Assembly (NCBI RefSeq): GCF_000620305.1
Contig: NZ_KK211101.1
Span: forward strand, 186,001-250,000
Length of the DNA stretch: 64,000 nucleotides
Direction: 5' to 3'
Origin: Desulfitibacter alkalitolerans DSM 16504
GTDB taxonomy: Bacteria > Bacillota > DSM-16504 > Desulfitibacterales > Desulfitibacteraceae
The notes beneath the pieces were generated by a model that saw nothing but the letters and a program-made list of their open reading frames with translations, made no database searches and was not told where the DNA came from. Shown piece by piece: positions 8,479 through 17,202 of the stretch. The number at the start of each line of letters is the position of its first letter. The stretch's first letter is position 1. A program made the translations under genes and the position numbers.

Positions 8479-9234
8479 CTAAGGTTTATTCCTCTTTTGA
8501 AGCCTGTAGTTTTCACCATTCATATTTAAAATAGTAGATTGATGCACCAACCTGCCTATTAAAGCAGAGGTCATATGCTCATCCTTACCAAGAAAGGTGA
8601 CCCATTTAGAAAATTCAAGATTAGAAGTAACCATAATGCTTTTTGTTTCATACCTAGAAGCAAAGATTTGAAATAGTAAGCTTGCACCGGCAGCATCATA
8701 AGAAAGATATCCCAGTTCATCGATTATCAAGGCGTCGCAGGCATTAATGTTCTTTAAAAACCTGGTTAAGAGTTTTTCATTAGCAGCCTCAGTCATTTGA
8801 GTAACAAGCTCAGAAGCTCTTCTAAACTTTACCGTATAGCCCTTTCTAATAGCCTCAACACCAAGAGCAGTAATGATGTGGGTTTTTCCTGTTCCACTTC
8901 CACCTATTGCAACGACGTTTTGTTTTTTTGCAATAAACTCACAAGTAGCAAGTTCCATCACAGTATCCTTCTTAAGCTCAGGCAGTCTGTCTTGATCAAA
9001 CTCAAAAGTATCCAGGGTTTTTACAATAGGAAAGGCAGCATTTTTTAAACGATACCTGTATCTATTCTGGTCCTTAATAGAAGCTTCCGTAGAGAGCAGA
9101 TTATATAGGAACTCTTGCTTGGTTAAATCGTTTTTCATATACTCTTTGTAATCAGCAAAGGTATAAAGCTTCAAATCCTTTGCCATAGCCAGTATCTTTT
9201 CATGAATAGAAGAATTATCTAGTGCACTTGTCAT
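8479..9234 (-). CDS. istB: IS21-family transposition ATPase IstB
   Basis: A 251-residue AAA+ ATPase of the DnaC/IstB type, normal length. GGSGTGKTHI is the Walker A loop and ALIIDELGYLSYD the Walker B with the IstB-typical LGYL; VTSNLEFSKWV and ALIGRLVHQS fit sensor and arginine regions. IstB remodels target DNA and activates IstA for strand transfer. The ATG at 9234 has GTGAGG upstream; a start at 9243 would overlap istA. It is intact, whereas its partner istA is disrupted. Confidence 0.92.
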   Translation of the reverse strand: MTSALDNSSIHEKILAMAKDLKLYTFADYKEYMKNDLTKQEFLYNLLSTEASIKDQNRYRYRLKNAAFPIVKTLDTFEFDQDRLPELKKDTVMELATCEFIAKKQNVVAIGGSGTGKTHIITALGVEAIRKGYTVKFRRASELVTQMTEAANEKLLTRFLKNINACDALIIDELGYLSYDAAGASLLFQIFASRYETKSIMVTSNLEFSKWVTFLGKDEHMTSALIGRLVHQSTILNMNGENYRLQKRNKP

Positions 9235-9239
9235 TAGTA

Positions 9240-10139
9240 TCAATCCTCACTTTCTAATAGTTCATCATACTTATTAAAATCCACAGATGAAACTTTAACT
9301 GCATCATCAACATGCAGTTTATCAGTCAGGCTTTTTTCCTGTATCTCAAGATAAAAACATACCAGTTCATAGGAAGGACTACCTGTCATATTTGCCTGCT
9401 TAACTGCCCAAAGAAGAGTATCTTGGGGTATCTTTTTACCCAACAGCAGTATGTTTACCAGCTGATAATTTCTATCCTTACCCTTACAAAGGTGCATGAA
9501 ATCAGTTAGTTCTTTAGGCATAATACCCCTATTAATAGGAGCAGCATTTTTAATAGCCCTGGGCTTTCTTTCTAAGATCTTAAGATAATGCTCTGGAATA
9601 TATTGATGATCAGATGAGCTAAGAGCCTTTTTGTGCCTATATATTAAAGAACCCTCGTGATAGATATCCACATTAAAAGGAGATAACTTAAGGGTTACAG
9701 ATAACCCCACATAATCTGCCGGTACAGAATACTTTGTACAACCTAGTCTAACTGTCAAATCATGATAGACTAAAGCCTTAATCTCCTCAGCAGGGTCAAA
9801 AGGATATACTGGTAAAGGTAGCAGATGTTCTTTTTCCTCATCAAGCATCTGCTTTATTGACCTTGGGCGATCCTTAATCTTATGGTTTAGGCAGTACTCC
9901 ATACATTTATGGGTTACATGCTCCTGCAGCTCATTAAAATTTGCTGCATGCGGCATGGGAGTAAAGGCAATTTTACGAACAATGGATACAAGGTTCTCGA
10001 CAGCACCCTTTTCCCACCCGCTATAAATATTACAAAACACCGCTTCAAAGGCATAATGGGCTTCAAGCTTTTTAAACTTTTCCTGTTTAATGGCATCCTT
10101 GCCTGAGCCTTCAAGAACAGCACTTTTTAAGTTATCATA
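9240..10139 (-). pseudogene. istA: istA, C-terminal part (cut by RIT insertion)
   Basis: On the minus strand, frame YDNLKSAVLEGSGKDA leads into YSGWEKGAVENLVS and on to the stop at 9240. These are the central and C-terminal parts of an IS21 transposase, including the WEKGxVEN region with the last catalytic acidic residue of the DDE triad. The matching N-terminal part lies at 14,559-15,146. ATCATAA occurs at both break points (10,134-10,140 and 14,559-14,565). Joining the halves with one copy restores R-C-I-Y-D-N-L-K-S in frame and gives a protein of about 493 residues, the usual IstA size. Confidence 0.9.
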
Positions 10140-10167
10140 ATTATTTAGTATACTAAATAATTATGAT
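10134..10167. repeat. 34-bp perfect palindrome at the RIT/istA junction
   Basis: Every base from 10,134 to 10,167 pairs with its mirror about the centre at 10,150/10,151 (core TAGTATACTA). The left arm is istA sequence plus extra bases, and the right arm runs into the RIT terminal repeat. No such palindrome exists at the other junction, so part of it is sequence added or left behind at insertion. Confidence 0.85.
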
Positions 10168-10247
10168 TATGCCGCAGAAATGATTATCTGAGATAAATAC
10201 GCCAAACCCATCTGTCAGGGCATCATTGTTAAAAACTGCGGAATAAT
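10161..10247 (+). repeat. RIT terminal inverted repeat, left
   Basis: Starts with the shared block from 10,161 to 10,188 (key part GCCGCAGAAATGATTATC) and ends CATCATTGTTAAAAACTGCGGAATAAT-like at 10,221-10,247. Inside it, CCGCAGAAATGAT near the outer end and ATCATT...CTGCGG near the inner end are in inverted orientation, as expected for paired recombinase binding sites. Confidence 0.9.
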
Positions 10248-10250
10248 TTT

Positions 10251-11300
10251 TTAGTCCAAAGAGTACAATTTCTTACGAATATCCGGATCCTTCCACAACT
10301 CAATTCCATCCAAGTGGCCTTCATTTGCCTTTTTCATTGCCTCACTTACCATATCCCAGGTAACAAAAGCATAGAATCCGGATGTAGTATTCATGCTTGA
10401 GTGTCCCAGTAGTTCCATTATCGCAGGCAGCTGTACACCCGCGATGTATAAGTGCATCGCTCTGCTCTTTCTTAGAAGATGACAGTGGATTCTATCCGGG
10501 ATGTCTGGGACTTGCTTACGCGCTTTGTCAGCACTTTCCTTTAAAACTCTGCTTACAGAGTCTACAGATAGCGGCCATAGTGATCCTGTCCGTCTTGTGT
10601 AAAATAGTGGGGCATGTCTATCCATTTTAGGATGAAACTCATTCAAATATGATTGAATAAGCTTAGCAGTCTTGGGCGACAAAGTAACGTTTCGAAATCT
10701 ATCGCCTTTTCCGTGCAGAGTCACAAAAGAATCGCCTTCTGTACCAGACTTTTCATTTAAAAAAAGATCGCCAACTTCAATGTCAACGAGTTCCTGTACT
10801 CTAGCAGCACTATCATAGAGCAACGTTAACATAGCTATGTTCCGCCTACCCATGATTCTCCTGCTGTCGGGTGCACTCATAATAGCCATTGCAGCTTTAT
10901 TGGACATGTATTCAATCTTATCTTTTCTAACTTTTTTTGATGGGACTTCAAGGACTTCACGACTGACCGATTCATTGGTGATAACATGGCGCGCACAATA
11001 ACGCAAAAATGTCTTAATCGCGGAGAGCCTTAAATTACAGGTTCTCGGCCTGCAATTTAGTTCTTTTGACATCCATACCATAAAGCCTTCAATGCAGGCA
11101 GGCGTTAACGCTCCAATTGTGATGGTGTCTCTGGTAAGCCCCGAATTTTCAATATATTTGATTAAGGTCTCAAGCGCTTGTTTGTAGGCTTTTACGGTAT
11201 TCGGAGAGACTTCCCTTGCGTTTGGCAAATACACCTTAAGAAAGGATCGAGCCAAAGACCAGAACTCATTTACATCAGAGTCTTGTTTCCTTTTACTCAT
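10251..11300 (-). CDS. Tyrosine recombinase RitC-like
   Basis: A 349-residue tyrosine recombinase, third gene of the trio. An N-terminal SAM-like core-binding domain (about 15-125, ending FLRYCARHV) precedes the catalytic domain. Box I is YDSAARVQELVD (Arg), box II HCHLLRKSRAMHLY (His-x-x-Arg), box III ELLGHSSMNTTSGFYAF with the nucleophile Tyr. All catalytic residues are therefore present. Its ATG overlaps the end of the 629-residue gene by 8 nt, implying translational coupling. It should cut and rejoin DNA at the element ends together with its two partners. Confidence 0.9.
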   Translation of the reverse strand: MSKRKQDSDVNEFWSLARSFLKVYLPNAREVSPNTVKAYKQALETLIKYIENSGLTRDTITIGALTPACIEGFMVWMSKELNCRPRTCNLRLSAIKTFLRYCARHVITNESVSREVLEVPSKKVRKDKIEYMSNKAAMAIMSAPDSRRIMGRRNIAMLTLLYDSAARVQELVDIEVGDLFLNEKSGTEGDSFVTLHGKGDRFRNVTLSPKTAKLIQSYLNEFHPKMDRHAPLFYTRRTGSLWPLSVDSVSRVLKESADKARKQVPDIPDRIHCHLLRKSRAMHLYIAGVQLPAIMELLGHSSMNTTSGFYAFVTWDMVSEAMKKANEGHLDGIELWKDPDIRKKLYSLD

Positions 11301-13182
11301 ATGGAACCTCCAAAATATCGGGCATCATCCAGTCCAGGTCCGTTTTGATCTGGGTTATTTCTTTTCGAATAGGCGGTGATAAATGAAAGTAATACTGAAA
11401 ACTTTCTGGTAACTTATGTCCCATATGTCTCATTAAATATGGCCGCAGAACATTTACATCCTCTATAGCCACTCCGCTGCGCATGCATAATTCGACATTT
11501 CGATATAGAAAATGATGGCGAAAGTCGTATAGCCTGGGCTCTCCGCGCCTACTGGGCAGGATGTAGGAGACCCAAATTTCCCTAAAGTGTTTGGAAAAAT
11601 CATCGCGTGACCGGTTAACAGAAGCAGGAAATAGATACTTGTGACATGGGAATATCTTTTCGATCACAGAATTGTATTTGGAAAGAACTTTAGACAACTC
11701 ATCGCTCATATACACAACCCGGTCTCCGGTCTTAGAGTCGACAATGGTGACTTCTCCGGTTTGAAAATTCACATTTTCCATCAATATTTTCAATTCACAG
11801 GTTCTTACCCCTAAACAGTGCATAAACAAATATGCCGCTGGAAGTACAATATGCAATGATGGCTCTTTCTCATCCGGCTTCAATTCAGTGCATGCGCCAA
11901 AGAATAATTCGATATCATCTTCTGAAAACAGATACGGCGGTTTTGGAGTCCCTCCTTGTGCAGTATCTTCTTCAATTACAAAGGCTTTTGGGTACCCAAT
12001 ACTTGTAAGGTATTTGCCAAAAACTCTGACCGACCCTACCCGACCAGCACGTGTATTTGGATGTTCATCGCCCCGTTTCAAAACCCATTTGTCAGCCAAC
12101 TGTTGCGGGGTAAGGAGTTCATTTTCTTTTGATGCGCAAAAAGCATCGAAAGTCCTCAGACGATACCCGGCTTGTTTGTACTTAAAACCACTAGATATTT
12201 TAAATGCAATAAAAGTCGATATTTCCTCTGCGTAAGGACCTGCGATGTAATTTCTGTCCGGGATAGAAAAGGCGTTTGAACAGCCAATTGCTGTAAGGTA
12301 GATACCAAAAGCTCTAATAACAGAAGTATTCCTGCTGCGCTTGCTACAACTGCCATCATCTTGAGTAAGTAAAAATTTATCCGCCAACTGTTGAGGGTTC
12401 AATTCCAAATTGGACTGCTCATTACAAAACCTATCAAAGTCCTTTAAGCGAAACTCCTCATTTGTGTACTTCAAACCAGAAGACCTTTTTGTTTTAAGAA
12501 ACGATACAATTTCTGGCGCAAATAAACCTGTGTATCCAGTAAACGCCGGTTTTGGCATAACTCCATTTACATAAGGAACCTCAAAAGATTTCAAACTACT
12601 CTGCATGGTGAGATACATGCCGAACTCTCTGATCATCCCAATATTAGCTGTGCTTTTTTCTTTAACAATCTTGCACCAGGTGTCTGCCAACTGCTGGGGA
12701 GTCAAAAATTCATTCTCCTTCATTGAGCAAAATTTATCAAAAGCTTTTAGGCAGTACTCCTCGGAAATATATTTTCGACCCGCTGATCTTTTTTGTTCAA
12801 CAAACGCCTTGATTTCACTGGCAAAAGGACCGGAATTTATACTAAACAGCTTGGGAGCGTTTCCTTTGGCGCTAAATACAGTAAATGCTTTGGGGTGTCC
12901 CTGTGCGGTAAGGTACTGCCCGAGCTGCCTGACACAGCAGCCACCATCATATTTCGGTTTATCATTACCTGGCTTTACCCAAGCTTCAGCTAATTGCTGA
13001 GGAGTTAAGGCTCGGTTTTCCACAGCATTACAAAATCTATCAAAGGCTTTTAACGCAAACGCAGAGCTTGTATAAAGGGATCCTGATTGCCTCTTGAAAT
13101 CAATAAACTCCCCGATTTCTTTAGCTAATGGGCCGATAAGGTTATATTGTTGTTTTTTATCAGCAATCATGTCATCAACCAT
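11293..13182 (-). CDS. Large tyrosine recombinase RitB-like with four N-terminal tandem modules
   Basis: A 629-residue recombinase. Residues about 18-410 consist of four tandem copies of one module, each with a G-x-[FLY]-A-x-E-I start, a KxSxGxKY-like stretch, FDxFC, LTPQQLADxW and a YLT closing strand; these look like repeated core-binding (SAM-like) domains. The catalytic domain follows (about 420-629): HCLGVRTCEL (box I Arg), LYDFRHHFLYR (box II, with Tyr where His is usual), RHMGHKLPESFQYYFHL (box III and nucleophile Tyr). The start overlaps the 417-residue gene by 16 nt. The amplified DNA-binding part is unusual for the superfamily. Confidence 0.88.
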   Translation of the reverse strand: MVDDMIADKKQQYNLIGPLAKEIGEFIDFKRQSGSLYTSSAFALKAFDRFCNAVENRALTPQQLAEAWVKPGNDKPKYDGGCCVRQLGQYLTAQGHPKAFTVFSAKGNAPKLFSINSGPFASEIKAFVEQKRSAGRKYISEEYCLKAFDKFCSMKENEFLTPQQLADTWCKIVKEKSTANIGMIREFGMYLTMQSSLKSFEVPYVNGVMPKPAFTGYTGLFAPEIVSFLKTKRSSGLKYTNEEFRLKDFDRFCNEQSNLELNPQQLADKFLLTQDDGSCSKRSRNTSVIRAFGIYLTAIGCSNAFSIPDRNYIAGPYAEEISTFIAFKISSGFKYKQAGYRLRTFDAFCASKENELLTPQQLADKWVLKRGDEHPNTRAGRVGSVRVFGKYLTSIGYPKAFVIEEDTAQGGTPKPPYLFSEDDIELFFGACTELKPDEKEPSLHIVLPAAYLFMHCLGVRTCELKILMENVNFQTGEVTIVDSKTGDRVVYMSDELSKVLSKYNSVIEKIFPCHKYLFPASVNRSRDDFSKHFREIWVSYILPSRRGEPRLYDFRHHFLYRNVELCMRSGVAIEDVNVLRPYLMRHMGHKLPESFQYYFHLSPPIRKEITQIKTDLDWMMPDILEVPYE

Positions 13183-14420
13183 TCTTTCATTGAATTCGGT
13201 ATAGGCAGACAGATCGATTTCATTTTTTTCATATCCAGTTCAGTATATAAATCAACGGAGTCTTCGCCAACGTGTCCGATAGAGGCAGCGGCCTTTTGTA
13301 TGGGAATACCTTTTGCAATCATTCGTGATACTAAACTGCGTCTTAGTGCTCTTGGACAATGAAGGCCGTCGGCAACAAAAGTGACACCGGCTTTTTTTAA
13401 TGCATTTTTAAGAATATGATTGCAATTTTCTGGCGAGATGCGACGGTAGGGAGCCCCTTTAGTAAGAAAAATATATTTCAACCCTGTTCCTTTTGGACGT
13501 TCTTCTGTCATATATCTGATAATCGCTGACCCCATCACCGGAAATAGCTCAATGTTCATCCATTCACCTGTTTTGCTCTGAATGAATCCGATACTGCCGT
13601 TGCTCCAATTAATGTCATCAAGTTTGAGACCGGTGATATCTACTGGTCTCATGCCCGTTGCCAGCAGTATCGTCACTATCGCCTTTGAGCGCAAATCTAC
13701 ATCGCTACTTTCAGTGTACTTCCAGAGGACTTCTATGTTTTCAGTGCTCATAGCGTGAACTGGTTTCCTCTTATGCAAGGTGTGAAAACTCGCAAATAGT
13801 ATGAGGTCAATAGGGAACTCTGCAAATTTCAGGTAGGTTTTCAGAAGCGATGGAACAATCTGCAGACTCCTATGCGACCATTTACCGCCCAAATCAGTAA
13901 TAAATTCCCGAATATCAATTACTGTAACCTTAGATGGAACACTCTTTTTTTTCGTATCAAGATAAAGCAGAAATTTTGTTGCTACCTGAAGATATGATTT
14001 TATCGAATCCTTTCTTTGTTCTTGCACTTTGAGATGCTGCTCATAGGCATTTAGACTTTCTCGTAGAAACTTGGTACGGATTTGATCATCTTCTTTTTCA
14101 ATTGTGAAAACATGGGCGGCGTCAACTGCTGTTGCGGTCAAGTTAAGAAGTGCTTTTCTTTGGACGCTTCCGCGAGCATGGTTAGGACTCCTTTGTTTGC
14201 CTTCTTCAATATACTGAGCTATAAATTCTGCAGAGAGTTTTTCTGCGTTTAATAAATCTGCAAAATGTTGAAGATCGTTAAACCTTTCGTTGTAGTGCCA
14301 TATTGTTGACTTCTGATACCCCTTTGCTTTCACCAGCAACTTTGCTTTCACAATTAAATCTGATATTGGTATTTTTTTTAATTCATTCGAGAGCTTTATT
14401 CGCTCACTTAATCGAGGCAT
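13167..14420 (-). CDS. Tyrosine recombinase RitA-like
   Basis: A 417-residue recombinase, first gene of the trio, starting about 60 bp inside the right terminal repeat. Two successive N-terminal helical regions (about 15-110 and 125-215) precede the catalytic domain. Box I is LLATGMRPVDITGL (Arg), box II lies in HCPRALRRSLVSRM (the usual His position appears to be Arg), box III SIGHVGEDSVDLYTELD with the Tyr. It overlaps the next gene by 16 nt. Confidence 0.9.
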   Translation of the reverse strand: MPRLSERIKLSNELKKIPISDLIVKAKLLVKAKGYQKSTIWHYNERFNDLQHFADLLNAEKLSAEFIAQYIEEGKQRSPNHARGSVQRKALLNLTATAVDAAHVFTIEKEDDQIRTKFLRESLNAYEQHLKVQEQRKDSIKSYLQVATKFLLYLDTKKKSVPSKVTVIDIREFITDLGGKWSHRSLQIVPSLLKTYLKFAEFPIDLILFASFHTLHKRKPVHAMSTENIEVLWKYTESSDVDLRSKAIVTILLATGMRPVDITGLKLDDINWSNGSIGFIQSKTGEWMNIELFPVMGSAIIRYMTEERPKGTGLKYIFLTKGAPYRRISPENCNHILKNALKKAGVTFVADGLHCPRALRRSLVSRMIAKGIPIQKAAASIGHVGEDSVDLYTELDMKKMKSICLPIPNSMKEWLMT

Positions 14421-14477
14421 ATTTACACATCCATTCTATGTTGTATTACAGCATAGAGTCTTCCCTGGATGTGCTAT

Positions 14478-14565
14478 ATTATTCCGCACTTTTTAACAAT
14501 GATGCCCCTGACAGGCGGCTTTGAAGTATTAATCGCCGATAATCATTTCTGCGGCATAATCATAA
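14478..14565 (-). repeat. RIT terminal inverted repeat, right
   Basis: Read on the minus strand from 14,565 this repeats the left end: the first 28 bases are identical, the middle is about three-quarters identical, and CTGTCAGGGG, CATCATTGTTAAAAA and TGCGGAATAAT recur at the inner end. Confidence 0.9.
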
Positions 14566-15146
14566 ATACATCTTAAAGGCACACCACCAAAGTACTCAAA
14601 GGCCATCACATGACCGGTAAAAAAGCTTGAGCTTGTCTTATCAGGAAAAACTGCGGCAAATATTCCAAAGCTGTAGGGAAGTACTGCACAAAAGATAGAT
14701 ACCCTTGTTTTAACCTTATTTATATACGCATAAACATCACCCCAATCAAATTCAGCGGCTTCACCTGGTTCAAACTCTAAGGGGATAAAAACCTCCGGCT
14801 TGTCTACACGCATCTCTTGAATATATTTTCTAACAGTAGATTCGCCAATTGAAAAACCTGCTCTAGTAAGTATCTGCCAGATGATTTTTGCATTTAACTT
14901 TTGTTTTTTAGGAGCATCTTTATTGTCATTTATGATTTTAATTATCTCAGCCTCAATTGTTAAACGTAGCGGATTCTTCTCTATTTGATACTCCTTTCTA
15001 ATACCGGGCAGGATAGCACCGTTACAATATTTTCTAATTGTGGTTCTGCTTACCTTAAGGTGTTTTGCTATTTGTCTTTGACTTAACCCTTCTACTGCAT
15101 AAAGTCTTCGTATCATTTTGTATGTCTCAGTATCAATAGTTGGCAC
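14559..15146 (-). pseudogene. istA: istA, N-terminal part (cut by RIT insertion)
   Basis: Begins at GTG 15,146 with AGGAGG just upstream, and overlaps the end of the ParB-like gene by 14 nt. The translation has an HTH (YKMIRRLYAVEGLSQRQIAKHLKVSRTTIRKY), a second helical part, then FDWGDVYAYI (first catalytic Asp) and the start of the RNase H fold. After YFGGVPLRCIYD the frame enters the RIT repeat and stops a few codons later at 14,529. With the C-terminal part at 9,240-10,139 it makes a complete IstA when the RIT element is removed. Confidence 0.9.
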
Positions 15147-16101
15147 TGTTAGCACCTCCTGATGCAGTTTTATTGTGACTAGGAAGTTTCCCCAGGGAAA
15201 CAAGATGGTATTCTATTAGTGCACTAAAGCGACTAGTGCTGTCATATACCACCTTTAATACTCCTTGATAGTTTTTAATATCATCAGCTTTTGTACTGGC
15301 AAGATACATTTCTATTTCAGATATGAGCTTGATTAATAGCCTCATTGCTGCATTAAATTTAGTAATATTTATGCTGGCATCTTTAGCTATATCTTCATCA
15401 GCACATTTTTTAATCATTACTGGATGAAGGTTATCTGCTGCTGTAACTGGATCTTTTATGATTTGTTGTTTTAAGCTTTCCGGGGTAGTTTTACTGTTAT
15501 ATGCACTAACCAAACGCTCTACTGTAGACTTTGGAATATCTTTTTTGTAGATTTCCGTGGCAAATTTATGCTGCACTTCATTTGGAAGACGTGCAATGTC
15601 TGCAGCACTTGCTGGACATATCTGCTTTTTAAATACCATTTCGGAAACGTTAGCATTTAATTGTTCTGCTAAGGATAGCCTTTTACTTACCCAGGATTTT
15701 GATTTAAAAAGAGCCTCCCCTAGCTCTTTTTGTGTGTAGCCCCCGCTTGTTAGCAGTTCCCTTAGTATTAATCCTTCTGACAATGGGTTTAATCCTTTTT
15801 TAAATGAGGATAGCATTAGAATTGCTTTACAGGTATCTGCTTTACTTTCTAGCTTTGTTACAAAGACATCAGCTTTTTTTACATCCATTTCTTTTAAGAC
15901 TTCCAGCTCGTTTTCTCCTGTTAGTGTCATTAGTTCCCCTTGGTGGTTTTCCATGACCACTATTGGGCTTAACAGGCCGTACTGAAGTATGCTCTTTTCA
16001 CATAGGGACCTTTGGGTCTTTGTTATGCCTAGTGAGAGCATTTTATTTCTTGGTATTAGTTTAATTTCTACTTCTTTTATGGGATATTTTAGTGTTTGCA
16101 T
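15133..16101 (-). CDS. ParB/Spo0J-domain protein in the IS21-like operon
   Basis: A 322-residue protein with the ParB N-terminal pattern (IKLIPRN..., QYGLLSPIVVMENHQGELMTLTGENELEVLKEM, about 15-80) and a central HTH (YTQKELGEALFKSKSWVSKRLSLAEQL, about 135-160). The usual GERR/GHRR box in the CTP-binding motif appears as TGENELE, so CTPase activity is uncertain. It sits between an unknown ORF and istA with a 14-nt overlap to istA, so it belongs to the transposon operon rather than to a chromosome partition locus; no ParA accompanies it. It might bind the element's ends or regulate it. Confidence 0.75.
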   Translation of the reverse strand: MQTLKYPIKEVEIKLIPRNKMLSLGITKTQRSLCEKSILQYGLLSPIVVMENHQGELMTLTGENELEVLKEMDVKKADVFVTKLESKADTCKAILMLSSFKKGLNPLSEGLILRELLTSGGYTQKELGEALFKSKSWVSKRLSLAEQLNANVSEMVFKKQICPASAADIARLPNEVQHKFATEIYKKDIPKSTVERLVSAYNSKTTPESLKQQIIKDPVTAADNLHPVMIKKCADEDIAKDASINITKFNAAMRLLIKLISEIEMYLASTKADDIKNYQGVLKVVYDSTSRFSALIEYHLVSLGKLPSHNKTASGGANSANY

Positions 16102-16177
16102 CCCATATCACCCCCTTGCCATGATAGTACTTGTATTTTTGGTGCAAGGATATATGGGTTTAGGATCTGTGGTGCTT

Positions 16178-16846
16178 TTAAATGATGAATTTTACCTTGT
16201 GGTTATAGTAGCTATAGTTTAGTAGGCTACTGTATTCTATGGTGTGAGTGATGTTTAGTACAGGACCTAGTACTGTAAGTAGTATGGCATATTTTTTTAA
16301 ATCTTCATCCTCCCAGTGCTTTCTATGGACTAGTTTAATGGATAGTAGATCAGTTTTTATCTTAATGGCTGGTGCTTTGATAAGCTCTAGTAGTTCTTCT
16401 GCTATTTCTTTTAGTTTTTTTAGGCTTCTTGATATGGTGGAGTGGCTAAATGTATCTAAGCCAAATTTTTCTTTTGTTTTTGCTGCTGCTGCTCGCATGC
16501 TTAAGCTGCTGCTCAAATACAATGCTACTGCATATAGATGGACGTATACTGGGTGTTTTCTATTGGGGAGTTTAATTGAGGGCCAAAGGACAGTATTTTG
16601 TGCATGAGGATTTTTTAGCAGGGGACAGATTTGCACAAGTTCGCGGTTTTTGATAAACAGTTTATATGAAGCTGTTTTTCTGCGCATATACCCACTTTTG
16701 GATAAGTTTTCTAGCGTCTCTTTGCTTAAAGTTGCTTGGGAATTTTCTAAATTAATATTGATTTTATCGTGTGTCAGTGTTATTATCATATTGCTTTTGG
16801 GAAAAGAACTTTGAGAGTTAAATGTTGGCGCATTTAACATAAACAT
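16178..16846 (-). CDS. Unknown protein, first gene of the IS21-like operon
   Basis: A 222-residue protein that I cannot assign. The middle (RKHPVYVHLYAVALYLSSSLSMRAAAAKTKEKFGLDTFSHSTISRSLKKLKEIAEEL, about 100-160) looks like an HTH of the kind found at the N-terminus of transposases and in DUF6431-type proteins. No DDE residues follow. The spacing of 77 bp to the ParB-like gene and the same direction suggest one transcript. Confidence 0.55.
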   Translation of the reverse strand: MFMLNAPTFNSQSSFPKSNMIITLTHDKININLENSQATLSKETLENLSKSGYMRRKTASYKLFIKNRELVQICPLLKNPHAQNTVLWPSIKLPNRKHPVYVHLYAVALYLSSSLSMRAAAAKTKEKFGLDTFSHSTISRSLKKLKEIAEELLELIKAPAIKIKTDLLSIKLVHRKHWEDEDLKKYAILLTVLGPVLNITHTIEYSSLLNYSYYNHKVKFII

Positions 16847-16940
16847 CTCAAAGTTCTTTCGTTTTTCCTCTTTATTTTCATAATATTTGCTGCTAGAGTG
16901 TGGTTCACTTCATGGCCCCATTTTTTCTTAGCACGCTAAA

Positions 16941-16970
16941 AAAAGTATACCACATGTTTGGTATACTTTT
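16941..16970. terminator. Strong hairpin, possible bidirectional terminator
   Basis: AAAAGTATACC and GGTATACTTTT pair perfectly (11 bp) around an 8-nt loop, with As before and Ts after, so it could terminate from either side. It lies 94 bp upstream of the first operon ORF and might lie near the element end. No gene is visible in 16,971-17,202. Confidence 0.5.
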
Positions 16971-17202
16971 GCTGTAGCATTGGTTGCATTTTTGGTACAC
17001 TTAATTCGTAGCGTATCCAAAAAAGTTGAGCAAGCTATTAACTTAGGAAATCTCAATACAAGAAACTGCCTCGAATGAAATATAAATAGGGCTCTAGCTG
17101 CTATTTGCCAAAACCCTATAATAGAAAGATTGTATGGATTTTCTGTTATCAATTAAGTTACCTTTAATTTATTTGATAAGGTTATGCTTAGGACGACACC
17201 CG

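Larger units (their letters stand above)
10161..14565 (-). mobile_element. RIT (recombinase-in-trio) element inserted in istA
   Basis: A 4.4-kb unit holding three overlapping tyrosine recombinase genes in one minus-strand operon and nothing else, flanked by 87/88-bp imperfect inverted repeats (10,161-10,247 and 14,478-14,565). Three adjacent tyrosine recombinases of different subfamilies with short overlaps define RIT elements. The 28 outermost bases of the two repeats are identical. A 7-bp direct repeat ATCATAA lies at the two junctions with istA. Confidence 0.9.
8049..16846 (-). mobile_element. IS21-like transposon with accessory genes, interrupted by a RIT element (ends not resolved)
   Basis: A minus-strand operon runs ORF (16846) - ParB-like - istA - istB - small ORF (8093). 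IstA/IstB are the transposase and its ATPase partner. The other three genes are tightly spaced with them, so I treat all as one element; a ParB-domain gene is not part of the usual two-gene IS21 plan. The istA gene is split by the RIT insertion at 10,161-14,565, so the element is probably immobile. I searched by eye for terminal repeats between 7,860-8,093 and 16,846-17,200 and could not define them. Confidence 0.65.

Noticed and set aside
16928-17152. Minus-strand 74-codon frame
   Set aside because: No start site or family resemblance; it overlaps a hairpin and non-coding sequence.
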